Shown: in pieces, positions 29,923 through 39,339 of the stretch | How positions within the stretch are numbered: position 1 is the first letter of the stretch | Layout of the letters: the number at the start of each line of letters is the position of its first letter | Assembly: GCF_000011365.1 (NCBI RefSeq) | Contig: NC_004463.1 | Coordinates: 992,001 to 1,056,000, forward strand | Length of the DNA: 64,000 nucleotides | Reading direction: 5' to 3' | Origin: Bradyrhizobium diazoefficiens USDA 110 | GTDB lineage: Bacteria; Pseudomonadota; Alphaproteobacteria; Rhizobiales; Xanthobacteraceae | Program-made: the position numbers and the translations under genes | The notes under the pieces: generated by a model | What the model saw: the letters and a program-made list of their open reading frames with translations, nothing else | Told to the model about the DNA's origin: nothing | The model's database searches: none

Positions 29923-30876
29923 ATGTCCTCACCTCAAGCCATACCGTCCGCCGGTCGCCCCCTCAGTGCCGGCGCCATCGCCCTGATGCTGATGCTGTGC
30001 CTGACCTGGGGGTTCAACCAGATCGCGGTGAAGCTGGTGCTGCCGGACATCCCGCCGATGCTCCAGGCGATGATCCGCTCGATGGGCGCGCTGCCGGTAC
30101 TCTTCATCATCGGCACGCTGCGCGGCGTCAAATTCTTCGAGAAGGACGGCACGTGGAAGCCCGGCCTGATCGCCGGGCTGATGTTCGGCATCGAGTTCGT
30201 GCTGATCTTCCAGGGCCTGCGCCTCACGCCGGCGTCCCGGGCCGTGGTGTTTCTTTACACCGCACCGTTCTTCGTCGCGCTCGGCTCCTACCAGGTGCTC
30301 GGCGAACGGCTCGGCGGCACGCAATGGCTGGGGCTCGCGGTGAGCTTTGCCGGCGTCGCGCTCGCGATCGGCGTGCCGCAGCCGGATGTCGATGCCAAGG
30401 TGCTGCTCGGCGACCTCATGATCGTCGGCGGTGCCGCGCTGTGGGCGGCCACCACGCTGGTTGCCAAGGGCACGCGGCTGCGCTTCGCCGCGCCGGAGAA
30501 GGCGCTGGGCTACCAGGTTGCGACCTCGATCCCGATCCTGGGCCTGGCGGCCTGGTTGTTCGGCGAATCCATCACCCACACCCCGGCGCCGCTGTCCCTC
30601 GCCCTGATGGCCTTCCAGGCGATCTGGGTGGTGGGAACCACGTTCACGCTTTGGTTCGCGCTGGTGAAGGCCTATTCGGCCAGCAAATTGTCCGCTTTTA
30701 CCTTCATCACCCCTCTGTTTGGCGTGGTGGGTAGCTATTTCATCATGCACGACACCTTGAGCCTGACATTCGGGGCCGCCGCGGTCCTTGTAATTGCTGG
30801 GCTTTTTCTGGTTAACCGTCCCAGCCAAACGGCTGCGGCGCCGCGCGATGCATTGCTGAACGTCACCAAAACCTGA
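29923..30876 (+). CDS. DMT-superfamily exporter (EamA family)
   Basis: A 317-residue inner-membrane protein with two EamA domains and ten predicted helices; the opening MLMLCLTWGFNQIAVKLVLPDIPPMLQAMIRS and SRAVVFLYTAPFFVALGSYQVLGERL are family hallmarks. Exported metabolite unknown. The gene lies 34 bp after zur and 12 bp before ispG, so the three may be co-transcribed. GGGAAG precedes ATG 29923; the open frame extends upstream into zur. Confidence 0.88.
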   Translation: MSSPQAIPSAGRPLSAGAIALMLMLCLTWGFNQIAVKLVLPDIPPMLQAMIRSMGALPVLFIIGTLRGVKFFEKDGTWKPGLIAGLMFGIEFVLIFQGLRLTPASRAVVFLYTAPFFVALGSYQVLGERLGGTQWLGLAVSFAGVALAIGVPQPDVDAKVLLGDLMIVGGAALWAATTLVAKGTRLRFAAPEKALGYQVATSIPILGLAAWLFGESITHTPAPLSLALMAFQAIWVVGTTFTLWFALVKAYSASKLSAFTFITPLFGVVGSYFIMHDTLSLTFGAAAVLVIAGLFLVNRPSQTAAAPRDALLNVTKT

Positions 30877-30888
30877 TATTTGGACCCC

Positions 30889-32172
30889 ATGAACAAGCTC
30901 GAAAACACCATCGATTCAGACATCGCGGGCCCCGCGCCCCGGCACCGGACCACCCAGGTCAAGGTCGGAGACGTCGCCGTTGGCGGCGGTGCGCCGATCG
31001 TCGTGCAGTCGATGACCAACACCGACACCGCCGATATCGACGGCACCATCGCCCAGGTTGCAGCGCTCGCGCGCGCCGGCTCCGAAATGGTCCGCATCAC
31101 CGTGGATCGCGAGGAGGCCGCGGCCGCCGTCCCGCACATCCGTGACGGCCTCGCCAAGCGCGGCATCACCACGCCCCTGATCGGCGACTTCCATTATATC
31201 GGCCACAAGCTGCTCGCAGCCTATCCGGCCTGCGCCGAGGCGCTCGCCAAGTACCGCATCAATCCCGGCAATGTCGGCTTCAAGGACAAGCGCGACACCC
31301 AGTTCGCCGATATCATCGAGATCGCGAACAAGAACAGCAAGCCGGTCCGCATCGGCGCCAATTGGGGTTCGCTCGACCAGGAGCTGCTGACCAAGCTGAT
31401 GGACGAGAACGCCGCGTCCGCCAATCCGCGCGACGTGCGCGCGGTGACGCGCGAGGCCATGGTGCAGTCGGCACTGCTCTCGGCCGCGCGCGCCGAAGAG
31501 CTCGGCATGCCCAAGGACCGCATCATCCTCTCCGCAAAGGTCTCGGCGGTGCAGGATCTGATCGCGGTCTACCAGGATCTCGCATCGCGCTCCGACTACG
31601 CCATCCATCTCGGTCTCACCGAGGCCGGCATGGGCTCGAAGGGCATCGTCGCCTCTTCGGCCGCGCTCGGCATCCTGCTGCAGCAGGGCATCGGCGACAC
31701 CATCCGCATCTCGCTGACGCCGGAGCCCGGCGGCGACCGCACCCGTGAGGTGCAGGTCGGCCAGGAGCTCCTGCAGACCATGGGCTTCCGCACCTTCGTG
31801 CCGCTGGTCGCGGCCTGCCCCGGCTGCGGCCGCACCACCTCGACCACGTTCCAGGAGCTGGCGCGCTCGATCCAGGATTTCATCCGCGACGAGATGCCGG
31901 CCTGGAAGACGAAATATCCGGGTGTGGAAGAGCTCAACGTCGCGGTGATGGGCTGCATCGTCAACGGCCCCGGCGAATCCAAGCACGCCAATATCGGCAT
32001 CTCCTTGCCGGGCACCGGCGAAGCGCCGGCCGCGCCCGTCTTCGTCGACGGCAAGAAGTTCCGCACGCTGCGCGGCCCGACCATTTCCGACGACTTCAAG
32101 GCGCTGGTGATCGACTACATCGACCAGCGCTACGGCCAGGGCGCCAAGGTACCGGTGACCGCGGCGGAGTAG
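30889..32172 (+). CDS. ispG: 4-hydroxy-3-methylbut-2-en-1-yl diphosphate synthase
   Basis: The 427-residue enzyme of the MEP pathway reduces ME-2,4-cyclodiphosphate to HMBPP with a [4Fe-4S] cluster. A TIM-barrel N-terminal half ([18 protein letters not shown]) is followed by the cluster domain, whose three cysteines are in [11 protein letters not shown] and [16 protein letters not shown], the latter with the conserved catalytic Glu of NGPGE. ATG 30889 (MNKLENT) is preferred over a TTG at 30880. An intrinsic terminator follows. ispA, another isoprenoid gene, lies about 10 kb away in the same window. Confidence 0.96.
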   Translation: MNKLENTIDSDIAGPAPRHRTTQVKVGDVAVGGGAPIVVQSMTNTDTADIDGTIAQVAALARAGSEMVRITVDREEAAAAVPHIRDGLAKRGITTPLIGDFHYIGHKLLAAYPACAEALAKYRINPGNVGFKDKRDTQFADIIEIANKNSKPVRIGANWGSLDQELLTKLMDENAASANPRDVRAVTREAMVQSALLSAARAEELGMPKDRIILSAKVSAVQDLIAVYQDLASRSDYAIHLGLTEAGMGSKGIVASSAALGILLQQGIGDTIRISLTPEPGGDRTREVQVGQELLQTMGFRTFVPLVAACPGCGRTTSTTFQELARSIQDFIRDEMPAWKTKYPGVEELNVAVMGCIVNGPGESKHANIGISLPGTGEAPAAPVFVDGKKFRTLRGPTISDDFKALVIDYIDQRYGQGAKVPVTAAE

Positions 32173-32196
32173 TCGTTCCCAAACATTGGAATCGTG

Positions 32197-32232
32197 AGGC
32201 GGGTTCGCGAAGCGTAACCCGCCTTATTTTTT
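32197..32232 (+). terminator. Rho-independent terminator of ispG
   Basis: AGGCGGGTT (32197-32205) pairs with AACCCGCCT (32216-32224) across a ten-base loop and is followed by TATTTTTT. It lies 25 bp after the ispG stop and is the clearest intrinsic terminator in the window. Confidence 0.88.
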
Positions 32233-32310
32233 GCGCGGGTCGTAGCCCAGATTGCGCTTCGCTCCATCCGCGCTACGATGTCTCCAATCAAAATGATCGG
32301 GAGACACGCC

Positions 32311-33207
32311 ATGAGCTCACTCGCCGGCAAGCAGGGTCCGCGCTATCGCCACATGGCCGAGGACGGCGCGCCTTACGAAACCATCGCGGTCGAAAAGCTC
32401 ACACCGATCATCGGCGCGGAAATCTCCGGCGTCGACATCGGCAGGCTCGTCTCCGATGACGTTCGTTCCAATCAACAGATGGACGAGATCCATCGCGCGC
32501 TCGCGGAAAATCTCGTCATCTTCTTCCGCGACCAGCACATCTCGCCACAACAGCATCTCGCCTTCGGCCGCAAGTTCGGCGAGCTGCATTTCCATCCCGC
32601 AGCGCCGCACGAGGACGAAGACCCGGCACTGATGAAGATCTATGCCGACAAGAACTCGCCGCGCGCCAACGGCGAGGGCTGGCACTCCGACGTGTCCTGC
32701 GACCTCGAGCCGCCGATGGGCTCGATCCTCTACATCAAGCAGTGCCCGCCCCGCGGCGGCGACACGCTGTTCGCCAACATGTATGCGGCCTATGAGGCGC
32801 TGTCGGATCGCATGAAGGCCTATCTCGACGGCCTGACCGCACTGCATGACGGCGAGCCGATCTATCGCGGCCTCTATGCCAACTATGGCGTCGCCGATCG
32901 TCCATCCTATCCGAACGCGGAGCATCCGGTGCTGCGCACGCACCCGGTCACCGGCAGGAAGGCGCTCTACGTCAACCGCGGCTTCACTCGCCACATCAAC
33001 GGCATCCCGCGCGACGAGAGCGACGCGATGCTCGCCTATCTCTACCAGCACGCCGAGAACCCGCTGTTCCAGTGCCGCTTCCGCTGGACCGAGAACGCCA
33101 TCGCCTTCTGGGACAACCGCTGCACCCAGCACCGTGCGATGTGGGACTACTGGCCGCACACGCGCTCGGGGACACGGGTGACGGTGAAGGGGGAGCGGCC
33201 GGTTTAG
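32311..33207 (+). CDS. TauD/TfdA-family Fe(II)/2-oxoglutarate dioxygenase
   Basis: The 298-residue protein has the HxD iron ligands in GEGWHSDVSC, the distal His in NRCTQHRAMWDYWPH and the 2-oxoglutarate-binding Arg in RSGTRVTVKG. Such enzymes hydroxylate a substrate while decarboxylating 2-oxoglutarate; relatives act on taurine, alkyl sulfates or 2,4-D. The true substrate is unknown. GGGAGACACGCC before ATG 32311 supports this start over one eleven codons earlier. The next gene on this strand encodes a Rieske oxygenase, another oxidative catabolism enzyme, but a repeat separates them. Confidence 0.9.
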   Translation: MSSLAGKQGPRYRHMAEDGAPYETIAVEKLTPIIGAEISGVDIGRLVSDDVRSNQQMDEIHRALAENLVIFFRDQHISPQQHLAFGRKFGELHFHPAAPHEDEDPALMKIYADKNSPRANGEGWHSDVSCDLEPPMGSILYIKQCPPRGGDTLFANMYAAYEALSDRMKAYLDGLTALHDGEPIYRGLYANYGVADRPSYPNAEHPVLRTHPVTGRKALYVNRGFTRHINGIPRDESDAMLAYLYQHAENPLFQCRFRWTENAIAFWDNRCTQHRAMWDYWPHTRSGTRVTVKGERPV

Positions 33208-33218
33208 GCATGGCTGCC

Positions 33219-33320
33219 GTAGGGTGAAAATGGCGCGTCAGCGCCGTGCCCGCCATCTCGCTGTGCATGCAACAGGACGGTGGGCACGACGCGCGAAGAG
33301 CGCGCCTTTGCCCACCCTAC
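33219..33320. repeat. Intergenic inverted repeat, family C
   Basis: It begins GTAGGGTG and ends TTTGCCCACCCTAC, with inner GCCGTGCCCGCCAT and GGTGGGCAC blocks, like the elements at 16048 and 59963. The left end is degenerate (GTAGGGTGAAAATGG). Confidence 0.75.
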
Positions 33321-33392
33321 GAAACCGTTCTTGCGTTGACGTCGTCTCACGTCCGCGCCAATCTTCCCAAAAACAAATCGGGAGGATTTTCC

Positions 33393-34730
33393 ATGCTCCG
33401 CGCAGAGGACAATAAATTCCTGACCGAGTCCGGCCCCGGGACGGGCATGGGCGAGCTGCTGCGCCGCTTCTGGATTCCTGTGCTCCTGTCGAAGGAGCTT
33501 CCTGAAGCCGATGGCGAGCCGAAGAAGATCGTCGTGCTCGGCGAGGAGCTGCTCGCCTTCCGCGATTCGCGCGGCGTCGTCGGTGTCATCGATCAATACT
33601 GCCCGCATCGCGGCGCCAATCTCTGGCTCGGGCGCAATGAGGAATGCGGCATCCGCTGCGTCTATCACGGCTGGAAGTTCGACACGGACGGTCGCTGCGT
33701 GGACATGCCGACCTCCTATCCCGATCTCAACGCCAAGGATCTCATCCGCATCAAGTCTTATCCGGTGCGCGAATGGGGCGAGATGATCTGGGCCTATATG
33801 GGCCCGGCGGACGTCATGCCCGAGCTGCCCGATCTCGAAATGGCGATGCTGCCGGCCTCGCATCGTTACGTCAGCAAGAAATGGCAGGACTGCAACTGGG
33901 TGCAGGCGCTGGAGGGCTCGATCGACACCGCGCATTTCACCTTTGCGCATCTCTCCTTCGACAAGGAGGAGAACGAGATCCTCGACATCAAGAAGCATTT
34001 TGTGAATCCGATCGCGCGGATGTCGAGCGACCACATGCGCTGGATCGCCGAGGACCCGCGGCCGGTGATCAAGATCGCCCCGCACGACGCCGGCCTCTCC
34101 ATTGCCGGTGGCCGGCTCACCGGCAGCGACAACATCTATTGGCGGATCGCGCAGTTCCTGATGCCGTTCCACGCCTACGCACCGAGCGCGATGCCGGGCG
34201 AGAACATCTTTGGCCAGACCTTCGTGCCGGTCAGCGATACCAATTGCTGGATCTACACCTACGCCTGGAATCCGGAGCGGCCGCTGACGCAGGCCGAACG
34301 CGACGCCTATGACCGCGGCAATGGCGTGATCGCGGAGGTCGACGACAATTACGTGCCGCTGCGCCACAAGGGCAACGACTATCTGATCGACCGCAAGCTC
34401 CAGAAGACGAGGAGCTATACCGGCATCAAGGGCGTCTCCGAGCAGGACGCCGCCGTGCAGGACAGCCAGGGGCCGATCGCCGACCGCACCCGCGAGCATC
34501 TCGGCCCGACCGATCTCGGCATCATGCATTTCCGGAAAGTCGTGATGGATCTGGCCCGCGCGCTCCAGCGCGGCGAAGCGCCGCCGCAGGCCGCGCATCA
34601 GGATCGCTACGCGGTGCGCTCCGGCGCCTGCGTCACCAGCAAGGCCAAGGACCTGCCCGCGGTGATGCTGGAACGTTTTGGCGATGTCGCGGGCTTCGTC
34701 GGCCGTCCCAAGGTCGCAGCAGCGGAGTAG
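33393..34730 (+). CDS. Rieske non-haem iron oxygenase, phthalate 4,5-dioxygenase type alpha subunit
   Basis: The 445-residue protein holds a Rieske [2Fe-2S] centre in the N-terminal third (CPHRGANLWLG and CVYHGWKFD) and a mononuclear iron site with the D-x2-H-x4-H pattern in SIDTAHFTFAH. The family oxygenates aromatic rings or removes methyl groups, with electrons from a separate reductase that is not encoded nearby. The N-terminal MLRAEDNKFLTESGPGTGMGELLRRFWIPVLLS is the mark of the phthalate-dioxygenase-like subgroup. GGGAGGA nine bases ahead fixes ATG 33393. Confidence 0.92.
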   Translation: MLRAEDNKFLTESGPGTGMGELLRRFWIPVLLSKELPEADGEPKKIVVLGEELLAFRDSRGVVGVIDQYCPHRGANLWLGRNEECGIRCVYHGWKFDTDGRCVDMPTSYPDLNAKDLIRIKSYPVREWGEMIWAYMGPADVMPELPDLEMAMLPASHRYVSKKWQDCNWVQALEGSIDTAHFTFAHLSFDKEENEILDIKKHFVNPIARMSSDHMRWIAEDPRPVIKIAPHDAGLSIAGGRLTGSDNIYWRIAQFLMPFHAYAPSAMPGENIFGQTFVPVSDTNCWIYTYAWNPERPLTQAERDAYDRGNGVIAEVDDNYVPLRHKGNDYLIDRKLQKTRSYTGIKGVSEQDAAVQDSQGPIADRTREHLGPTDLGIMHFRKVVMDLARALQRGEAPPQAAHQDRYAVRSGACVTSKAKDLPAVMLERFGDVAGFVGRPKVAAAE

Positions 34731-34733
34731 CGC

Positions 34734-35537
34734 TTGGGCCAATTGCGCAGCATCATCGCCGGATTGGTCGCGTCGACCCTGCTGTCGTCGCTTGCCCCTG
34801 TCGAGCGCGGACATGCCGCTGCCGCGCGAACAATGACGAAGCCGCCGGCGTCATCGGCCAAATGCGAGATGCCGAAATTCCGGATCGTCGTGGATGTCGG
34901 GCACACCCCGGACTCCTATGGCGCGCTGAGCGCACGCAATGATCCGGAATTCGGCTTCAACTTCCGGCTCGGACGGCTGATCACGGCGAAGCTCAGGGAC
35001 CAAGGCTTTGCCGCAGCCCGCCTGCTCGTCACTGACGGCAAGGCGCGGCCGAGCCTGTTCAAGCGCGTCAGCGCCGCGAATGACGGTCGGGCCGATCTCC
35101 TGCTGTCGATCCATCACGACTCGGTGCCGGACAAGCTGCTCGAGACCTGGGAATTCGACGGCGCGATGAGCTATTTCAGCGATCGGTTTTCAGGCCATTC
35201 GCTGTTCGTCTCCGAACGCAATTCGCACTTCGCCACCAGCCTGTTGCTGGCCCGGATGATCGGCCGGCAGTTGAAAGAGCAGGGCCTGCACTATGCCAGC
35301 CAATACACCTTGCCGGAGATGGGGCGCTACCGGCGCCAGTTGCTGGACAGGGATTTCGGTGTCTACCGCTACGACGGGCTCGTCGTGCTGTCGCGAACGA
35401 ACAGCGCCGCGGTGCTGCTCGAAGCCGGCTCGATCATCAACCGCGACGAGGAGATGGCGATGAACTCCCTGGAGCGGCAGGAGCTGATCGCGGGAGCCGT
35501 CGCGGCGGCGATGGGGAAATTCTGCGAGAAGTGGTAG
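34734..35537 (+). CDS. N-acetylmuramoyl-L-alanine amidase (Amidase_3, AmiC-like)
   Basis: A 267-residue secreted protein with a short hydrophobic leader (SIIAGLVASTLLSSLAP) and a zinc amidase domain from about residue 50. Metal ligands and the catalytic Glu are recognisable: His in VVDVGHTPD, Glu in NDPEFGFNF, His in LSIHHDS and Glu in VLLEAGSIINRDEE. It would cleave the amide between muramic acid and L-alanine during cell separation. There is no AMIN domain. The start is a TTG at 34734, three bases after the Rieske stop, with no better in-frame ATG before the leader. Confidence 0.85.
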   Translation: MGQLRSIIAGLVASTLLSSLAPVERGHAAAARTMTKPPASSAKCEMPKFRIVVDVGHTPDSYGALSARNDPEFGFNFRLGRLITAKLRDQGFAAARLLVTDGKARPSLFKRVSAANDGRADLLLSIHHDSVPDKLLETWEFDGAMSYFSDRFSGHSLFVSERNSHFATSLLLARMIGRQLKEQGLHYASQYTLPEMGRYRRQLLDRDFGVYRYDGLVVLSRTNSAAVLLEAGSIINRDEEMAMNSLERQELIAGAVAAAMGKFCEKW

Positions 35538-35568
35538 CTTGCGCAGCCGGTTCAGCAATGACGAGAAG

Positions 35569-37179
35569 CTACAGCGGCACGCCCCGATACTCCCGGTTCG
35601 CCAGACTCGCCTCCTCCAGATCCAGATCCCGCTCGATCCGGCGCCGCGTCTCGTCGGTGATCTGGCCGTCGCGCAGGAGGTCGTGGATGAATTTTCGTTC
35701 GGCGGCGATCAGCTCGCGGGTCAGCGCGGTGCCGGCGGCGGAGACGTCGTGATGGGTGGGATCGAGTGAATCAGGGAGCTGGTTGACGCGGATCTCGTGG
35801 CGGGCGCGCAGCAGCCGCATCACCTCGTCCGACACCTCCTTCGCCTCGGTCAGCGCATCGAGCGACTTCAGCGCAGCGTCGAGCGCCTGGCGGCGTGCCG
35901 CGATCTCGGCCTCATGCTCGGCGACATGCTCGTTGCGGCCGGCTTCGGCGACGCCGAGCCAGCGCACCACCGGCGGCAGCGTCAGTCCGACGCCGATCAG
36001 CGTGACGAAGATGACGCCGAAGGCGACGAACAGGATCAGGTCGCGATACGGAAAGGCATTGCCATCAGGCAGCGTGAACGGCAGCGCCAGCGCCGCCGCC
36101 AGCGACACCGCGCCGCGCACGCCGGTGAAGGCGAGCACGAACGGCCATTGCCATGGCGGCGACGGGTCGCGCTTGCGCAGCGATTTGGAGAGGATCCGCG
36201 GCAGATAGGTCGCGGGATAGAGCCAGGCGAAACGCGCGGTCACAATGATCGTCAGCACGACGGCGGTCGCGATGAGAATGTCGTCGAGCGGGAACGCCTT
36301 CGATTTCTCGTAGAGCGCGCGCATTTGGAAGCCGGTGAGCAGGAACAGCAGGCCCTCGATCAGGTAAATGATGAGGTCCCAGAAGAAGATGCCTTGCAGG
36401 CGCGTCGCCGAGGAGATCAGCAGCGGGCCGTTCCAGCTCACATAGAGGCCGCAGGCGACGGTGGCGATCACGCCGGAGCCGCCGACATGCTCGGGCAGCC
36501 AGTAGGAGACGTAAGGCGTGATCAGCGACAGCGTCAGCTCGACCTGCTGATCTTTCGCCCATCTGCGGAAGCGCAGGGAAAGCCAGCCGACGCCGATGCC
36601 GAAGGCGATCTCTCCGGCGATAATGAGGACAAACTCGCCGGCCGCCATCGGAAGCGATAGATGGCCGACCATGATGGCGGCGAGCGCGAAGCGGTAGAGG
36701 ATCAGCGCGGTGGCGTCATTCGCGAGCCCTTCGCCTTCGAGTATGACCAGGAGGCGGCGCGGTATGTTGAGCCGTCGCGCGATCGCGAGCGGCGCCACCA
36801 CGTCGGGCGGCGCGACGATGGCCCCGAGCAGGAAACCGATGGCCCATGGCAGGCCGATCAAATAGTGCGTGGCGGCCGCCACCATCGCCGCGGTGAAGAT
36901 CACCGCGCCGACCGCGAGCAGCACGATCGGGCGCAGATTGTTCCGGAACTCCCGCCAGCTCATGGCGACGCTCGCCGAGTAGATCAGCGGCGGCAGCACC
37001 ATCAGCAGCACCAGCTCCGGCGGCAGTTCCACCGGCGGCATGCCCGGCACGAAGGCGAGGCCGACGCCGGACAGCATCAGCAAGATCGCAGGCGCGATGT
37101 TGAAACGGCGGGCGACGAGCGCGGTGCCCGCCAGCACCGCGAGCAGGATGAGGAAGGTCTGGAATTTCGCTGCGATCAT
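35569..37179 (-). CDS. Na+/H+ antiporter, CPA1 family (NhaP/YjcE type)
   Basis: The 536-residue protein has about 12-13 membrane helices in its first 400 residues (for example FLILLAVLAGTALVARRF and LLMVLPPLIYSASVAM) and a cytoplasmic helical tail of 110 residues. The ion-binding Asp is in VAPPDVVAPLAI, where most CPA1 members have an ATDPVAV-like sequence, and the second conserved segment is GEGLANDATALI. It would exchange cytoplasmic Na+ or K+ for protons. MIAAKFQTF at 37179 is the likely start; an upstream TTG is less plausible. It is convergent with the amidase gene. Confidence 0.9.
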   Translation of the reverse strand: MIAAKFQTFLILLAVLAGTALVARRFNIAPAILLMLSGVGLAFVPGMPPVELPPELVLLMVLPPLIYSASVAMSWREFRNNLRPIVLLAVGAVIFTAAMVAAATHYLIGLPWAIGFLLGAIVAPPDVVAPLAIARRLNIPRRLLVILEGEGLANDATALILYRFALAAIMVGHLSLPMAAGEFVLIIAGEIAFGIGVGWLSLRFRRWAKDQQVELTLSLITPYVSYWLPEHVGGSGVIATVACGLYVSWNGPLLISSATRLQGIFFWDLIIYLIEGLLFLLTGFQMRALYEKSKAFPLDDILIATAVVLTIIVTARFAWLYPATYLPRILSKSLRKRDPSPPWQWPFVLAFTGVRGAVSLAAALALPFTLPDGNAFPYRDLILFVAFGVIFVTLIGVGLTLPPVVRWLGVAEAGRNEHVAEHEAEIAARRQALDAALKSLDALTEAKEVSDEVMRLLRARHEIRVNQLPDSLDPTHHDVSAAGTALTRELIAAERKFIHDLLRDGQITDETRRRIERDLDLEEASLANREYRGVPL

Positions 37180-37224
37180 GGCCTGTCTTCGCCCGGAAGC
37201 GGCCAAGAGGTCAATGCGGGGGCC

Positions 37225-38106
37225 TTACGCCAGGCGCCCTGCCACCATGCGTCCGATGCGCGCGAACACGGCCTCGATCTGCGGGGCAGTCGGCGAGCCG
37301 CCCTGGGTGTAGGCCGCGATCAGGATCGGCGCATCGGGCTTAGTATCGGGCTTAGTATCTGGCTTGGGCCAGGCGACCGCGATATCGCCCGATGCGTCCT
37401 TGCCGTTGTTGCCGGTCTTGTCGCCGATGGTCCAGCTCGCGGGCAGGCCGCCGCGCAGCCGGTTCGCACCGGTCTTGCAGCCCACCATCCATTCGGTGAG
37501 CTGGGCGCGCGACGCCGGCGACAATGCCTCGCCCGTCACCAGTCGCCGCAGATTGCCGGCCATCGCCGCCGGCGTCGTGGTGTCGTGGGGATCACCGGGC
37601 GGAGAGCGGTTGACCTCAGGCTCGTTGTGGTCGATCCGTGAGGTGGTGTCGCCAAGCGATCGCCAGAACGCCGTGAGGGCGGCCGGCCCTCCGATCCGTG
37701 CCAGCAGCAGATTGGCGCAGGTGTTGTCGCTGAGCTCGACGATCGCCTTGCACATCTCGGCGACCGACATCTTGCCGGCCGCGAGATTTTGCTTGGCAAC
37801 AGGCGCATAGCTCAGAAGGTCGGCCTGGCCGTAAGGGATCACGGCCGCGAGCTGCTCCTGGCCGCGATCGACCCGCGCCAGCACGCAGGCCGCGAGCGAG
37901 GCCTTGAATGTCGAGCACATGACGAACCGCTCGTCGGCGCGCCAGGCGATCTTCGCGCCGGTCGCCAAGTTTTCCGCATACAGCCCGATCCGTCCACCGC
38001 TTTCGCGCTCATAGGCTTCGAGCTCAGGCGGCGCGTCGGCGGCGAGCACGGGAGTGGCGGCCATCCAGCACAGCGAGGCGAGGAGGGAGCGGCGGTCGAG
38101 CAGCAT
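37225..38106 (-). CDS. Class A serine beta-lactamase
   Basis: A 293-residue secreted enzyme with a signal peptide (MLLDRRSLLASLCWMAATPVLA). All class A motifs are present: STFK (65-68, nucleophile Ser65), SDN (126-128), the EPEVN omega-loop motif with Glu162, and KTG (230-232). A cysteine precedes the nucleophile, but I find no partner two residues after KTG, so the carbapenemase-type disulfide is absent. An in-frame KPDT repeat (KPDTKPDTKPDA, residues 248-259) extends a loop before the last strand. No LysR (ampR-like) gene adjoins it. AAAGG precedes ATG 38106. Confidence 0.93.
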   Translation of the reverse strand: MLLDRRSLLASLCWMAATPVLAADAPPELEAYERESGGRIGLYAENLATGAKIAWRADERFVMCSTFKASLAACVLARVDRGQEQLAAVIPYGQADLLSYAPVAKQNLAAGKMSVAEMCKAIVELSDNTCANLLLARIGGPAALTAFWRSLGDTTSRIDHNEPEVNRSPPGDPHDTTTPAAMAGNLRRLVTGEALSPASRAQLTEWMVGCKTGANRLRGGLPASWTIGDKTGNNGKDASGDIAVAWPKPDTKPDTKPDAPILIAAYTQGGSPTAPQIEAVFARIGRMVAGRLA

Positions 38107-38164
38107 GGGGGACCTTTGGGACAGATGGAACAGGGGGAGGGAAGGTCGCGCACGATTGTCCCAC

Positions 38165-38238
38165 CATTGCGAGCGTAGCGAAGCAATCCAGTGTGTTTCC
38201 GCGGAGAGATTCTGGATTGCTTCGCTACGCTCGCAATG
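38165..38238. repeat. Long perfect inverted repeat, family D
   Basis: Twenty-six-base arms (38165-38190 and 38213-38238; CATTGCGAGCGTAGCG... and its complement) surround a 22-bp loop. It lies upstream of the beta-lactamase gene, between it and the NTF2-like gene, and would form a very stable hairpin in RNA. Confidence 0.9.
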
Positions 38239-38294
38239 ACGGAGGATGGGCATCGAGCGCGGCAGATATTGGGCAGCGGGAGATTGAGGCTCCC

Positions 38295-38669
38295 TCACTC
38301 CCTCAGGTCATACCGGTACGATTTCGACACGATCTGCCAGCCGTCGGCGAGCTTCATCGCCACCAGATAATCGGTGAAAAAACGTGGCGGCAGTTGGCAC
38401 CGGACCTTGATGAAGGCGGTCTTGTCGTCCGAACGGTCGATGGTGACGATGAAATCCTCGCGCGGCTTGCCTTCCGCCTTGGCCGAGGGGCGCTTGCGCA
38501 CCCAGGCGAGCCAGTCCGGCACGGTCAGGATCTTCAGCTCGCCCTTTTCCACCCAACGCAGATCGGCGGACGGATGGAAGACGTCGCCGAGCTTGTCGGC
38601 GTCGCCCTCGTAGAGCCCGTCAAAATAGCTTTGCACGACGGCCTCGACGCTCGAACGATTCTGGCTCAT
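38295..38669 (-). CDS. NTF2-like (nuclear transport factor 2 fold) protein
   Basis: This 124-residue protein (MSQNRSSVEAVVQSYFDGLYEGDADKLGDVFHPSADLRWVEKGE) has the cone-shaped NTF2-like pattern: two N-terminal helices, the VFHPSADLRW strand and a C-terminal sheet ending DGWQIVSKSYRYD. It belongs to the putative lumazine-binding/SnoaL-like group; the ligand or reaction is unknown. AAAGGGA precedes ATG 38669. The beta-lactamase gene lies downstream on the same strand, separated by the hairpin at 38165. Confidence 0.8.
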   Translation of the reverse strand: MSQNRSSVEAVVQSYFDGLYEGDADKLGDVFHPSADLRWVEKGELKILTVPDWLAWVRKRPSAKAEGKPREDFIVTIDRSDDKTAFIKVRCQLPPRFFTDYLVAMKLADGWQIVSKSYRYDLRE

Positions 38670-38763
38670 GGGTCATCCCTTTGAATGATGGCTCGGCGGG
38701 AATTTAGTCGTACGCATAAAAATGCGCTATGGGTGTGTCAACCATTTGCACGCAGGCGTTGCC

Positions 38764-39192
38764 ATGACCGGATCAGAAAATTCGAATGCTCGTATCCTCA
38801 CCGGCGAATGCTACTGCCGCGCCGTGCGCTACGAGGTCGCGGACCAATTCTCTTACGCCATGAACTGCCACTGTTCGAATTGCCGTCGCACCACCGGCTC
38901 CGCCTTCAAGCCGTTCGCCGGCATCGCGCAAGAGAAGCTCCGCATCGTCCGGGGTGACGACCAGCGGATCATTTTCGGGGACGACACCACCCATGACGCC
39001 CACTGCGCCCGTTGCGGCTCGCTGCTTTATTCCCGGGTGCGCGACGGAAAATGGGTTCATGTCGCCATGGGAACCCTGGTCGATGCCCCCTCGATCCGGC
39101 CGAGCGCCCACATTTTCGTCGGCTCGAAGGCGCCCTGGCATGAGATTACGGACAATCTGCCGCAATATCGGGGGCACGTCGGGGACGGATAA
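38764..39192 (+). CDS. GFA-family zinc protein (glutathione-dependent formaldehyde-activating-like)
   Basis: The 142-residue product has the zinc-binding cysteine pattern of the GFA fold: GECYCRAVRYEV, MNCHCSNCRRTTGS and AHCARCGSLLYSR. The founding member Gfa is associated with formation of S-hydroxymethylglutathione, but most members have no assigned role. ATG 38764 is preferred over an upstream start at 38722 because it places the first zinc cysteines at the usual distance. It is divergent from the NTF2-like gene. Confidence 0.85.
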   Translation: MTGSENSNARILTGECYCRAVRYEVADQFSYAMNCHCSNCRRTTGSAFKPFAGIAQEKLRIVRGDDQRIIFGDDTTHDAHCARCGSLLYSRVRDGKWVHVAMGTLVDAPSIRPSAHIFVGSKAPWHEITDNLPQYRGHVGDG

Positions 39193-39339
39193 GGGAACCC
39201 AGCCGGGACCCCAGCGAACCGCGATGGCGCTGGCGCGACAAACCAAAGGGGGCATTCGATCTGACAAGCACCGGCGCTGGAGCCTGCTAGAACGATCCCA
39301 AAGGGGGCTCGAACGGCCCTGAACTTCGGAATTCGTGTC

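Noticed and set aside
33204..34814. 536-codon open frame on the - strand
   Set aside because: It is antisense to the Rieske oxygenase gene, whose cluster and iron-site motifs are intact.
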